Part shown: positions 1-6,507 of the stretch, piece after piece
Position numbering within the stretch: the stretch's first letter is position 1
How the letters are laid out: every line of letters begins with the position of its first letter
NCBI GenBank assembly: GCA_002371755.1
Contig: DFGM01000085.1
Coordinates: forward strand, 1-7,209
Length of the DNA: 7,209 bases
From: Verrucomicrobia bacterium UBA3750
Lineage (GTDB): Bacteria > Verrucomicrobiota > Kiritimatiellia > RFP12 > UBA1067
Direction of reading: 5' to 3'
Notes under the pieces: generated by a model
The model's database searches: none
The model's input: only the letters and a program-made list of their open reading frames with translations
Told to the model about the DNA's origin: nothing
Translations under genes and position numbers: made by a program

Positions 1-224
1 GGGAAGCCGCAGTAGGCGTAGAGCTGCCCGACGAGCTCCTTCGCCTCGTTGAGCGTGAGCCCCGCGTCAAATCCCGCCTTGAATGCCGCGCCGAGTTTGT
101 CCTGCTCGCCGCGCGCCGTCCACGCGCCAATGTCGACGATTGCCGTTTCCGTTGCCGTCAGTTCGGCGGCGTTTGCCGTGATTGCCATAGCCATTGCAAT
201 TCCTCCTGTCATCAGTTTGTTCAT
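1..224 (-). CDS. Secreted carboxymuconolactone decarboxylase-family protein, 3' end outside the window
   Basis: Only the first 74 codons are present; the gene runs off the left edge. The start is ATG 224..222, preceded by AAGGAGA with a 6-nt spacer (see the RBS entry). Residues 1 to about 20 look like a signal peptide: Lys3, then a hydrophobic stretch rich in Ala, Met and Ile, then an Ala-Asn-Ala-Ala cleavage region. The mature part contains a dense Ala/Gly/Lys helix followed by GLTLNEAKELVGQLYAYCGF (residues about 54-73). This matches the characteristic helix of the carboxymuconolactone decarboxylase/AhpD-like fold (DAGLT..E..E...QLYAY.GFPR). Secreted relatives of this kind are usually annotated only as CMD family. 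The specific substrate is unknown, and the Cys in 'YCGF' is not by itself proof of AhpD-like redox activity. Orientation matches the glycosidase genes upstream, but about 300 nt and a palindromic repeat separate them, so co-transcription is uncertain. Confidence 0.85.
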   Translation of the reverse strand, partial: MNKLMTGGIAMAMAITANAAELTATETAIVDIGAWTARGEQDKLGAAFKAGFDAGLTLNEAKELVGQLYAYCGF

Positions 225-230
225 TTAGTA

Positions 231-237
231 TCTCCTT
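231..237 (-). promoter_or_regulatory. Shine-Dalgarno site of the CMD-family gene
   Basis: AAGGAGA on the minus strand, 6 nt before ATG 224..222. It supports that start. A second good site, AGGAGG, lies inside the ORF 7 nt before the in-frame ATG at 194..192. Starting there would remove the Lys-containing first part of the signal peptide, so the upstream start is preferred. Confidence 0.8.
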
Positions 238-241
238 CATG

Positions 242-318
242 TTTGTCTCACGCCAAGTGCGCAAAGTGCGCGAAGTGTTGTTTCAATGACAACTTCGCGA
301 ACTTTGCGCGAGACTAAA
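242..318. repeat. Palindromic repeat element with 9-mer subrepeats
   Basis: The left arm begins GTCTC (245-249) and the right arm ends GAGAC (310-314), flanked by TTT and TAAA, so the ends are near-inverted. The left arm holds three tandem 9-mers, GCCAAGTGC (252-260), GCAAAGTGC (261-269) and GCGAAGTGT (270-278). The right arm holds ACTTCGCGA (292-300) and ACTTTGCGC (301-309). GCGCAAAGT (259-267) pairs with 301-309 and CGCGAAGT (269-276) with 292-299, separated by one mismatch, giving an 18-position imperfect stem around a 15-nt loop. Composition differs from the neighbouring genes. It resembles the short dispersed CGCAAAG/CTTTGCG-type repeats found in some environmental bacterial genomes, or a small MITE-like element. 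It is not a canonical terminator for the minus-strand genes, because its T-run (complement of A7 at 316-322) comes before the hairpin in that direction. Confidence 0.7.
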
Positions 319-375
319 AAAAGCGGTTTTACAACTGACACTCATTATGGTCGCACCTTCCCGCCGTCACACCGT

Positions 376-570
376 TCACTTGTACGTCACGAAATCCTTG
401 ATCTCGCGCTTCTCGAAGTGCATCTTTGACGGTGCGGCTCCTTTAAGCGTCTGCCAAGTGCGCGGACGCTGGCAAAGTCGGCTCGTCAAAATGTGAATCT
501 GTTGTTGTGTCCAGCCGTATTTATTCATATTTGCAAAGACGTGTTGCCGAAATTTCCACTGTAATTGCAT
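376..570 (-). other. Doubtful 64-codon ORF / possible degraded 3' segment after the GH106-like gene
   Basis: This open frame begins at ATG 570, has no convincing Shine-Dalgarno site, and overlaps the last codons of the GH106-like ORF in another frame. I do not recognise the product. The first half is rich in Gln, Asn and Trp, with AT-richer codons than its neighbours. The second half, ending EKREIKDFVTYK, looks more protein-like. It lies in exactly the frame that the GH106-like gene enters after its suspected frameshift, separated only by TAA (576-574). It could therefore be the eroded tail of that gene, or chance. The remainder of 225-375 holds the palindromic repeat (242-318) and a C-rich/A7 stretch in which I see no gene. 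Confidence 0.25.
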
Positions 571-1949
571 CCCTTACAGCGTAAACTGCTTCCTTGCCGT
601 TTCGTATTGTCGCGTGGCTGCTTCATAACATTGCCCGGAGAGAGCGGATCCCACAGCTCCGTGCGTCCATCAGGAAAGATGACCTCGAAAAGCGAATCTT
701 CCGTAAAACGGATTCGCGTACCGTCGTCGAGGATGCGTTCATCCGGCTTGTCCTCGAATGGCTTGCCGGCCTGGAGAATGAAGTTGCAGCGTCTGCAGTA
801 TTCGACGAGAGCCTTGACTTCTGCGGCGTTCCGGCTGCGCCTGTCGAAGAATGTGCCGAACCATGGCCTGACAGCCGGTGCATTATCATCGCCGGGCTGG
901 GATATGACGACATGGAGAATCGTCGCGTTCACTCCCTTATGGAAGAACCTGTCGGCGTATGGCTTGAGAGATTCAAACGACCAATCGTCCTGCGCGAACT
1001 TTTTCCAGCTGCCGGACGTAAAGCTTTCCGCATATATCCTGTTCTTGCCGCCGAGCCGCGCCGCGCCAAGCGCGGCGTCGATTTCTTTGCGGCGTTCATT
1101 CTTGGGCTCGCCAGCCCAGAACTCCGCCGAGATCTCGTCGGCCGCCGCGCCGTATGTCGCGCCGTTTCCATCCCATCCACCGCGCGAATGGGAGTATGGC
1201 TCGCACCAGGTGATGAGTCCGTTCTCGTGCGCGCAGCGCGTCAGCTCGCCCATGTATTCCTCCGCTATGATATCTGATAGGCTACGGACATCGCCCTCCG
1301 GCTTCACGACCCGCCCCCGCTCCCAGGAATCGACGACTACCGTTGTGAGCGTCGGGCGCTCCTCCTTCGGGATTTTCCGCAGGATGTCCCCTACAAAAGC
1401 GTCAAAATGCCTTCGCACGGCCTCGCGCCGCGTCTTGTCAACTTCATATCCCGTCGCCTCGGGAGAACACGGGCCATTTTCGGGATATGTCCCGTCTGGT
1501 GCGACTTGTGCATCCTCCTTTGCAACCCAGGGCCCGCCGGACTGCGACCATCCCGGGCAATTGAAGATGCCCATCTCTATTCCAAGTTCTCCGGCCGTCT
1601 TAAATGCCATGCGCAGACACTCCCACCACTTCTCGCTGCGAAACTTGCAGTCGCCGTAGGTCTGCCCTTCCCAGGGGTTTTCGAGCCGCGTCCTGTTGCG
1701 TATATCGGTTGCTAGAAATGCACGGCCTATCCCGTTTGTCTTCATCCACTCGAGGTCTTTGCGCACGCCCTCCGGGTCGACGCGTTCGTCGACCCAGTAG
1801 TAGTAGCATCCGACCTTGACATCGTCCGGAGGCGACAGGAAATGCGCACGGAGAGTATCTGCGCTCTCACCGCCCGGACACGCCGGGATGCCGAAATGCG
1901 ACATTGCCGAACAGACGAGAATCAACCTCGATAACATCGATCGCGACAT
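525..1949 (-). CDS. Secreted compact GH106-like glycoside hydrolase (alpha-L-rhamnosidase type), probably damaged
   Basis: The product is 474 residues, likely exported. The N-terminus (about 1-24) has basic residues, a hydrophobic stretch and IPAC at 21-24, a poor lipobox, so a lipoprotein is possible but unproven. Family signals run in order: FLSPP (37-41), KDLEWMKTNGIG (64-75), CPGWSQSGGPWV (131-142), SPEATGYEVDK (162-172), DSWE (207-210), CEPY (249-252), AEFW (275-278), AESFTSG (307-313) and RRCNFILQ (386-393). These are landmarks of GH106 and related alpha-L-rhamnosidase-like enzymes. Glu210, Glu250, Glu276 and Glu308 are catalytic or metal-site candidates. GH106 proteins usually approach or exceed 1000 residues. 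Here the stretches after GGPWV and DSWE, and the beta-sandwich after the barrel, are nearly absent. After WDPLS (433-437) the frame appears wrong: shifting by one base reads SGQCYEAATRQ and ends at TAA 576-574. The start ATG 1949 follows the upstream TGA by one base, with AAAGGG upstream, implying translational coupling. Substrate and activity are inferred, and activity is doubtful. Confidence 0.8.
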   Translation of the reverse strand: MSRSMLSRLILVCSAMSHFGIPACPGGESADTLRAHFLSPPDDVKVGCYYYWVDERVDPEGVRKDLEWMKTNGIGRAFLATDIRNRTRLENPWEGQTYGDCKFRSEKWWECLRMAFKTAGELGIEMGIFNCPGWSQSGGPWVAKEDAQVAPDGTYPENGPCSPEATGYEVDKTRREAVRRHFDAFVGDILRKIPKEERPTLTTVVVDSWERGRVVKPEGDVRSLSDIIAEEYMGELTRCAHENGLITWCEPYSHSRGGWDGNGATYGAAADEISAEFWAGEPKNERRKEIDAALGAARLGGKNRIYAESFTSGSWKKFAQDDWSFESLKPYADRFFHKGVNATILHVVISQPGDDNAPAVRPWFGTFFDRRSRNAAEVKALVEYCRRCNFILQAGKPFEDKPDERILDDGTRIRFTEDSLFEVIFPDGRTELWDPLSPGNVMKQPRDNTKRQGSSLRCKGCNYSGNFGNTSLQI

Positions 1950-1950
1950 G

Positions 1951-4563
1951 TCATTTCCCTTTGTACGCGGCTTTCACGCGCCAGAATTGCGGCTTGGGCT
2001 CCAAGTCGGCGAATACGATCCCGTCCGACCCCTTCTCGCCGCAACTGTCGTATAGACGGCCGTCATCGAGCCGCTTCCCTTGTTTGGATTTCGGGAATTT
2101 GCGGACGGCGTCGCGCGGTGCATCTTCCGGCATGTCATATCCGGAGAATGTTTTTCCGTCAGTAAGAATCGCCTGGTCGCGCCACAACCATACGCATCCG
2201 CCGATCCATTTGTCGGGGCGCTTTCGCATTGTCTCCAGCGTCGGCTCGAAAAGCGAAAATCCCTTTCTGAGCGAAAAGGCATGGGCGAATTCCGTTTCGA
2301 TGACGGGTTTGTCGGCACGGGCCTCTACGAGCGCCATGTTGCGCGGCGAAAGGTAGTGGCCTGCATAGATATCGACGTATTTGTCGAAGTCAAGGTGTTC
2401 TGCAGGGCTTTCCAGCCATTTGACAAGATTGTAGCCCACCATCGGCAGGGCGAGCGGACGCGTCGGGTCCTTCGCCTTGGCGTATTTTAGCACTTCGATA
2501 GTATTTGATGTGACGGCGTTTTCGTTGCCGCAGGTCCAAATCAGCACGGAAGGATGGTTTTTGTCACGACGGATTGTCGCCTCCGTGCGCGCGATTAGTT
2601 CGTCCTTGAAATACGGATTTGCCAGAAGTTCTCTGCCGCGGCTTCCGAACGGTACTTCATCGATAATCCAGAATCCCATCGCGTCGGCGATATCGTAGAA
2701 TCGCGGCGCGAATGGATAGTGCGCCGTCCGGATGGCATTGATGCCCGCCTCTTTCATCTTCGCCATGTTTTTGAAAAACGTCTCATGCGAAAGCGCGCGT
2801 CCCTCGGTCGGGTCGGTTTCGTTCCAGCACACGCCCTTGATGAATATGCGCTCGTCGTTGACGTAGAGGCCGTCCTTTCGCACTTCGATGTCGCGGAATC
2901 CCACGCGCTCAACGACGCGCTGGATTATCTGCCCGTTTCCCTTTTCAAGAGTCACGACAAGGTCGTAGAGATTCGGCTCGCTGGGCGTCCACATCTCGAT
3001 GCTTCCGCCGGTGCGAAGGGCGACGGAGGCTTTTACGCCGTCCTTTTTCGGTCCGGCTATATCGACCTTGGCAGTCCAGTTCGTGCCCTTGGTCGTGAAT
3101 GTTATGTCCTCTATCCACGCGTCCGACGGAACCGAAAATATTTCGACGTCGCGGAATATTCCGCACATCCCCCAGCAGTCGTTCGTGTCGAAGAGCCAGG
3201 CGTCCGCGCGGGAACGCACTGCCACTTCAAGCGTGTTTTCGCCTTTGCGCAGCTCCCGCGTGATGTCAAGCTGCGTAAGATTGAAGGCGCTTGCGGCATT
3301 CCTGCCGACGACGATGCCGTTCACTTTGGCCTCGAAACCGAAGAGAACGCCGTCGAATCGCAGCACCACGCGCCGCCCTTCCCAGTGCGGGTTCCACTGG
3401 AACGTGCGCGAATATACGCCTGTCATATCATCTACCGCGCAGCCGTATTGCGGCAGCTTCCATCCCTGCGTCTCCCAGTTGCCGGGAACATTAATCGTGC
3501 CGCGTCGCCCATCCAGTTCGAAATCCCAGACACCGTTTAGGCTTGTCGTTTCCGTTTTGTCGCGCACCGGATAGAACGTCGAGTAGAAAAGTCTGAGAGC
3601 CTCCAATTCGCTGTCGGTTATCGTCACCACCGATCCGTGACGCGGCGCGAAATCCGCTCCGCGCTCCGTCTCCTTGACAAGCGTGAAAGTTTCAAGATTG
3701 TCCGTGGAGCGGCAGAACCGGTATGTGCCGTTTGCAAAACAATCGTATCCAAGAATCCACGTCCCGTCGGAAAGCATCCATGCGCTGGAGCCTTCGCTTT
3801 TTACCGACTCCCCTTGCGGCTTAGCGTCATCCTCCATAAGATGCCAGCCGGATGGCGCGTGCAAATCGTTGAACACATATTGCCGCCGGCGCAAGCCATC
3901 TTTCCCCCATGTATTGAAGAAAAGGTGATACTGCCCCGAAGAATCGCAGACGATATCTGTATCGATCGTCGGATCGGGATAGTCGAAAAGCGGCTCTGGA
4001 GCGCCTTCCAAATCGGTAAAGGAGTCGTTGGCATACGCCCAGTATACGGCATCCCTGGGAAACGGGCCGTCCTTGGGGGAATGAAGCGAAAAATAGACCA
4101 TCAGTTTCCCGGTGGCGTTATCCAGAATCGTTTGCGGAGCCCACACTGCGTCTGCCTCGGCGAACTTGCTCCCCGGATAGCGCTCAGGGAAATGGATCGT
4201 GGCGAAGTCCCAGTCAATTAGATTTGCGGACTTCGCCATGAGTATTCCGTGCGCCGTCCATTTGCCTTTGGAGTAGTCCATATCCGTCGCGACCAGCCTG
4301 AAAGAGCCGTCTGGTGCGCGCATGATGTGCGGATCGCGAAGCCCTCCAGACCGTCCCGCCGAACCGGCTATCGCAGGTCGCGATTCGCCAAGCGGGGCAA
4401 AATCAACGCCGTTCGTGCTTGCTGCGAACCAGATTTGCTGCCCCTGCGTGCTGTTGTCTTTGAAATATGCGAACAAATAACACTGCTGCGCAGCAGCGGC
4501 AAGTTCCACGCACATGCTGACAAACAAAGATATTACCGTTCGCACGATGACCTTCGTTTTCAT
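1951..4563 (-). CDS. Secreted GH43-like / GH2 fusion glycoside hydrolase
   Basis: The product is 870 residues with a signal peptide (basic start, hydrophobic 6-20, cleavage near AAA-QQ at 25/26). Residues about 27-330 form a GH43-like propeller: YLFAYF, LRDPHI (Asp77, candidate general base), VWAPQ (140-144), IDTDIV (Asp201/Asp203, candidate pKa-modulating Asp), SEGSSA (Glu257, candidate general acid) and FAPRHGSVV (305-313). From about 338 comes GH2: sugar-binding jelly roll (SLNGVWDFELDG, INVPGNWE, GIFRDVEI), a short Ig-like domain (about 480-565), then a TIM barrel from FIKGVCWNETDP (574-585) with AIRTAHYP (610-617), WTCGNEN (Glu681, acid/base) and ETEFAHA (Glu758, nucleophile candidate). 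It ends just after the barrel, with no further C-terminal domains. GH43 members release arabinose or xylose and GH2 members galactose, glucuronate or mannose, so the exact specificity is not deducible. GAAGG lies 6 nt before the ATG. The start is 15 nt after the alcohol dehydrogenase remnant and the stop is 1 nt before the GH106-like gene. Confidence 0.9.
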   Translation of the reverse strand: MKTKVIVRTVISLFVSMCVELAAAAQQCYLFAYFKDNSTQGQQIWFAASTNGVDFAPLGESRPAIAGSAGRSGGLRDPHIMRAPDGSFRLVATDMDYSKGKWTAHGILMAKSANLIDWDFATIHFPERYPGSKFAEADAVWAPQTILDNATGKLMVYFSLHSPKDGPFPRDAVYWAYANDSFTDLEGAPEPLFDYPDPTIDTDIVCDSSGQYHLFFNTWGKDGLRRRQYVFNDLHAPSGWHLMEDDAKPQGESVKSEGSSAWMLSDGTWILGYDCFANGTYRFCRSTDNLETFTLVKETERGADFAPRHGSVVTITDSELEALRLFYSTFYPVRDKTETTSLNGVWDFELDGRRGTINVPGNWETQGWKLPQYGCAVDDMTGVYSRTFQWNPHWEGRRVVLRFDGVLFGFEAKVNGIVVGRNAASAFNLTQLDITRELRKGENTLEVAVRSRADAWLFDTNDCWGMCGIFRDVEIFSVPSDAWIEDITFTTKGTNWTAKVDIAGPKKDGVKASVALRTGGSIEMWTPSEPNLYDLVVTLEKGNGQIIQRVVERVGFRDIEVRKDGLYVNDERIFIKGVCWNETDPTEGRALSHETFFKNMAKMKEAGINAIRTAHYPFAPRFYDIADAMGFWIIDEVPFGSRGRELLANPYFKDELIARTEATIRRDKNHPSVLIWTCGNENAVTSNTIEVLKYAKAKDPTRPLALPMVGYNLVKWLESPAEHLDFDKYVDIYAGHYLSPRNMALVEARADKPVIETEFAHAFSLRKGFSLFEPTLETMRKRPDKWIGGCVWLWRDQAILTDGKTFSGYDMPEDAPRDAVRKFPKSKQGKRLDDGRLYDSCGEKGSDGIVFADLEPKPQFWRVKAAYKGK

Positions 4564-4569
4564 CGTCCG

Positions 4570-4574
4570 CCTTC
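4570..4574 (-). promoter_or_regulatory. Ribosome binding site of the GH43/GH2 gene
   Basis: GAAGG on the minus strand with a 6-nt spacer (CGGACG) to ATG 4563..4561. It lies just after the TAG stop (4581-4579) of the upstream remnant, as expected for adjacent genes of one transcript. Confidence 0.6.
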
Positions 4575-4578
4575 ACGC

Positions 4579-4741
4579 CTACAAGCACATTCTGTAGATT
4601 GCCTCGACATCCTTTGGTTCAAGGGTTGTAAAGCTGTCAAGCTTCCCGCCGGTGAAGCCGCACACCTTCTTCGCCAAGATGCGCAAGTTGGTTCTTTCCG
4701 AAATATATCTTCGTTGTATTCTGAAACACAAAGTCGTTCAT
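4579..4741 (-). pseudogene. Internally deleted remnant of an iron-containing alcohol dehydrogenase
   Basis: From ATG 4741 the frame reads MNDFVFQNTTKIYFGKNQ then LAHLGEE, a textbook N-terminus of group III iron-containing alcohol (butanol-type) dehydrogenases (M..F.F.NPTKI.FGK.Q...LGEE). It then runs out of frame and stops at TGA 4639-4637 after 34 codons. From about 4677 in another frame the sequence reads LAKKVCGFTGGKLDSF then TTLEPKDVEAIYRMCL and stops at TAG 4581-4579. This matches the family's C-terminus (f..L...DVE.IYR..L). Intact members have roughly 380-400 residues, so over 300 codons are missing, including the NAD(P)- and iron-binding regions. The joint falls in TTGGCGAAGAAG (4677..4666), which codes LGEE-type residues in the first frame and LAKK in the second, so microhomology-mediated deletion is likely. 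The gene kept its strong RBS. It could encode at most a nonfunctional 34-residue peptide. Family assignment is confident because both ends match. Confidence 0.82.
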
Positions 4742-4749
4742 TGTTTTTT

Positions 4750-4755
4750 CTCCTT
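4750..4755 (-). promoter_or_regulatory. Shine-Dalgarno site of the alcohol dehydrogenase remnant
   Basis: AAGGAG within a run of A residues, 8 nt before ATG 4741..4739. It is a better site than that of the complete phosphate transporter gene, so the lost enzyme was probably well translated. Confidence 0.75.
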
Positions 4756-4783
4756 TTTTTGTTCGTATCTGTTTTATCTTTCT

Positions 4784-6463
4784 TCACCCCTTTTTCCCGC
4801 CGGCAAGCGTTTCCGCGATGTTGAGGTAATAGCCTCTCATGCGGTCATATGCGTTCAGGATGTCAAGCTCGGCAAGGACGCGCATGGGCGAATCCGGATC
4901 CTCCGGCCCGACCCGGTCTAGTTGACCGAGTCTGCTCGTGCGGACAAAGCGCGCGATATCCGCCGATTCGTCCTGAATCCGCTGAAGGTCAAATCGCGGA
5001 CGCGGGGATTTGAGAAACCCGGAAACAGTTTCAGCAAAAGACGCTATCCGGTCATGCACCGCAAGAAGCGCCCGCTGAGACTGCGGGGAAAAGTCCTGGG
5101 AACTCTTTCTGAGACGCCGCGTCGCTTTGACAATCGCCGCCGTCTCGTCAGACACGGATTCAAGTTCGTCCGACATGCGCAGCAGCCGCCTGACACGCGC
5201 GGAGACTGCCGCCGGGGCTCGCTTCACCATAATCTTTCCGAGGAACTCCGTTATCTCCCGCTGTACATTATCAAGCACTCCTTCGCGATGCAGTATATGC
5301 TCTTCTTGCCGTTCTTCGGCCTCTCCGGCGATGACGCTTCTCGTGGCTGAAAGCAGTTCAAGATTGCTGTCGCGCATGAACCCGACCTCGAGGAGAGCTT
5401 GATCGCAGGCGATTACCGGCGATATGTACATCGCGGCGGACAGTGCGCTCAGATGCGGCTTCTCAGATGGATCTGCCTTGATGACACGGGCCACAAACCC
5501 TGCGAATTGCCTTGTAAATGGGAGGAAGAAAAAGGTCGTGACGACATTGAAGATGGTGTGGACGGCAGCCATGGGCGCCGCCATGTGCGGATAGGTCGTC
5601 ACCCCGTTTACGACGACTGCATCCGCATAGTGCGGGAAGAACGAAGTGGCCAGCGGGAGGATGACGGGCACGAAAAACGGGATGAGGACAATAGTGCCGA
5701 CTGCGTTGAAAAGAGTATGCGCGAGCGCCGTCTGCCGCGCTTCTGCCGAACCCTTGAAAGCGGCAAGCCAGGCGGTCATTGTCGTACCAATGTTCATTCC
5801 GAACACGGTTGCTGCAGCAGCCTCGAAGTCGAGCAGCCCCTGTTGCGCCAATGTCATCGCAATCGCTGTCGTGGCGGCGGAAGACTGAACCAACGCCGTG
5901 AACACAAGCGAAACAAGAACACATTTTGCGAGCCCCCACGCCGTTGTAGCATCAAGCGACTTGAACGCCTCCACCACGGCGGGCATGGAACGAACCGGCT
6001 CCACACCCTCCTTCATCCAGTAGAGTCCCATAAAGATGCATCCGAGCCCCATGAAGGCCAGCCCGATGTTGTGCAGCCGTTCCTGACTTTGGAAGAAGTA
6101 CAACGCCGCCCCGACAAGCACCACGCAGAGACCGAGCATCTTCACGTCCGGTGCAAAGGCGATTAGCCACGCTGTCGCCGTGGTGCCGATGTTCGAGCCG
6201 ATGATGACGTTGATTGCCTGCGACAGGTTCATGAGGCCCGACGAGACGAACCCCACCACCATGACCGTAATGATGGAGGACGACTGGACAATCATGGTGG
6301 AGACGACGCCAGTCCCGACGCCCGCAAGCCGGTGTGTGGTGGCAAGGGACATGAATCGCCTGAGGCCAGACCCGCTGACGGCCTGCAAGCCCTCGGAAAG
6401 ATGTTTCATGCCCAGCAAGAAGGTGCCGAGCCCGCCGCCAACTATGACAAATATGGAAAGCAT
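4784..6463 (-). CDS. Na+/phosphate cotransporter with C-terminal PhoU-like domain
   Basis: The product is a 559-residue inner-membrane protein, about the usual length for bacterial NptA/YjbB-type Na/Pi cotransporters. The membrane half (1 to about 325) carries the two inverted-repeat signatures. The first is QSSS (60-63) with GSNIGTT (89-95). The second is QSSA (193-196) with GMNIGTT (222-228). Both are surrounded by hydrophobic helices (about 1-18, 48-78, 106-124, 132-150, 180-205, 250-275, 300-320). Residues about 340-550 are soluble, helical and charged, in the position of the PhoU-like regulatory domain (two segments around DQALLEVGFM and EYR-like helices ending AYDRMRGYYLNIAE). Such proteins import phosphate driven by Na+, or export it in some species. 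A stop codon (TAA) lies three codons before ATG 6463, fixing the start there or downstream. No strong Shine-Dalgarno site is seen. The next gene start is 42 nt downstream with no terminator, so the glycosidases may be co-transcribed. No deletion or frameshift is apparent. Confidence 0.93.
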   Translation of the reverse strand: MLSIFVIVGGGLGTFLLGMKHLSEGLQAVSGSGLRRFMSLATTHRLAGVGTGVVSTMIVQSSSIITVMVVGFVSSGLMNLSQAINVIIGSNIGTTATAWLIAFAPDVKMLGLCVVLVGAALYFFQSQERLHNIGLAFMGLGCIFMGLYWMKEGVEPVRSMPAVVEAFKSLDATTAWGLAKCVLVSLVFTALVQSSAATTAIAMTLAQQGLLDFEAAAATVFGMNIGTTMTAWLAAFKGSAEARQTALAHTLFNAVGTIVLIPFFVPVILPLATSFFPHYADAVVVNGVTTYPHMAAPMAAVHTIFNVVTTFFFLPFTRQFAGFVARVIKADPSEKPHLSALSAAMYISPVIACDQALLEVGFMRDSNLELLSATRSVIAGEAEERQEEHILHREGVLDNVQREITEFLGKIMVKRAPAAVSARVRRLLRMSDELESVSDETAAIVKATRRLRKSSQDFSPQSQRALLAVHDRIASFAETVSGFLKSPRPRFDLQRIQDESADIARFVRTSRLGQLDRVGPEDPDSPMRVLAELDILNAYDRMRGYYLNIAETLAGGKKG

Positions 6464-6507
6464 AGGTCGTTATCCAATCTTTGAAGACTTCTACCTTTAG
6501 AGTTCTT

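Noticed and set aside
67..264. 65-codon minus-strand frame overlapping the start of the CMD-family gene
   Set aside because: It is out of frame with the CMD gene. The CMD frame has the signal peptide, the RBS and the conserved family helix; this one is a low-complexity Asn/Gly/Arg sequence.
311..345. Possible intrinsic terminator at the A7/T7 run
   Set aside because: On the minus strand the T7 run is not preceded by a GC-rich hairpin, and on the plus strand the palindrome is followed by A rather than T residues.
565..1659. 364-codon open frame on the plus strand
   Set aside because: It is antisense to the GH106-like gene, whose conserved motifs fix the coding strand. The plus-strand translation is rich in Ser, Arg and Pro and has no recognisable domain; long antisense frames are common in GC-rich genes.
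2719..3540. 273-codon open frame on the plus strand
   Set aside because: It is antisense to the GH2 part of the fusion protein, which has clear family motifs and catalytic residues on the minus strand.
5399..6166. 255-codon open frame on the plus strand, rich in His, Arg and Glu
   Set aside because: It lies opposite the Na/Pi cotransporter, whose two NIGTT signatures are in the minus-strand frame. The composition is a typical antisense artefact.
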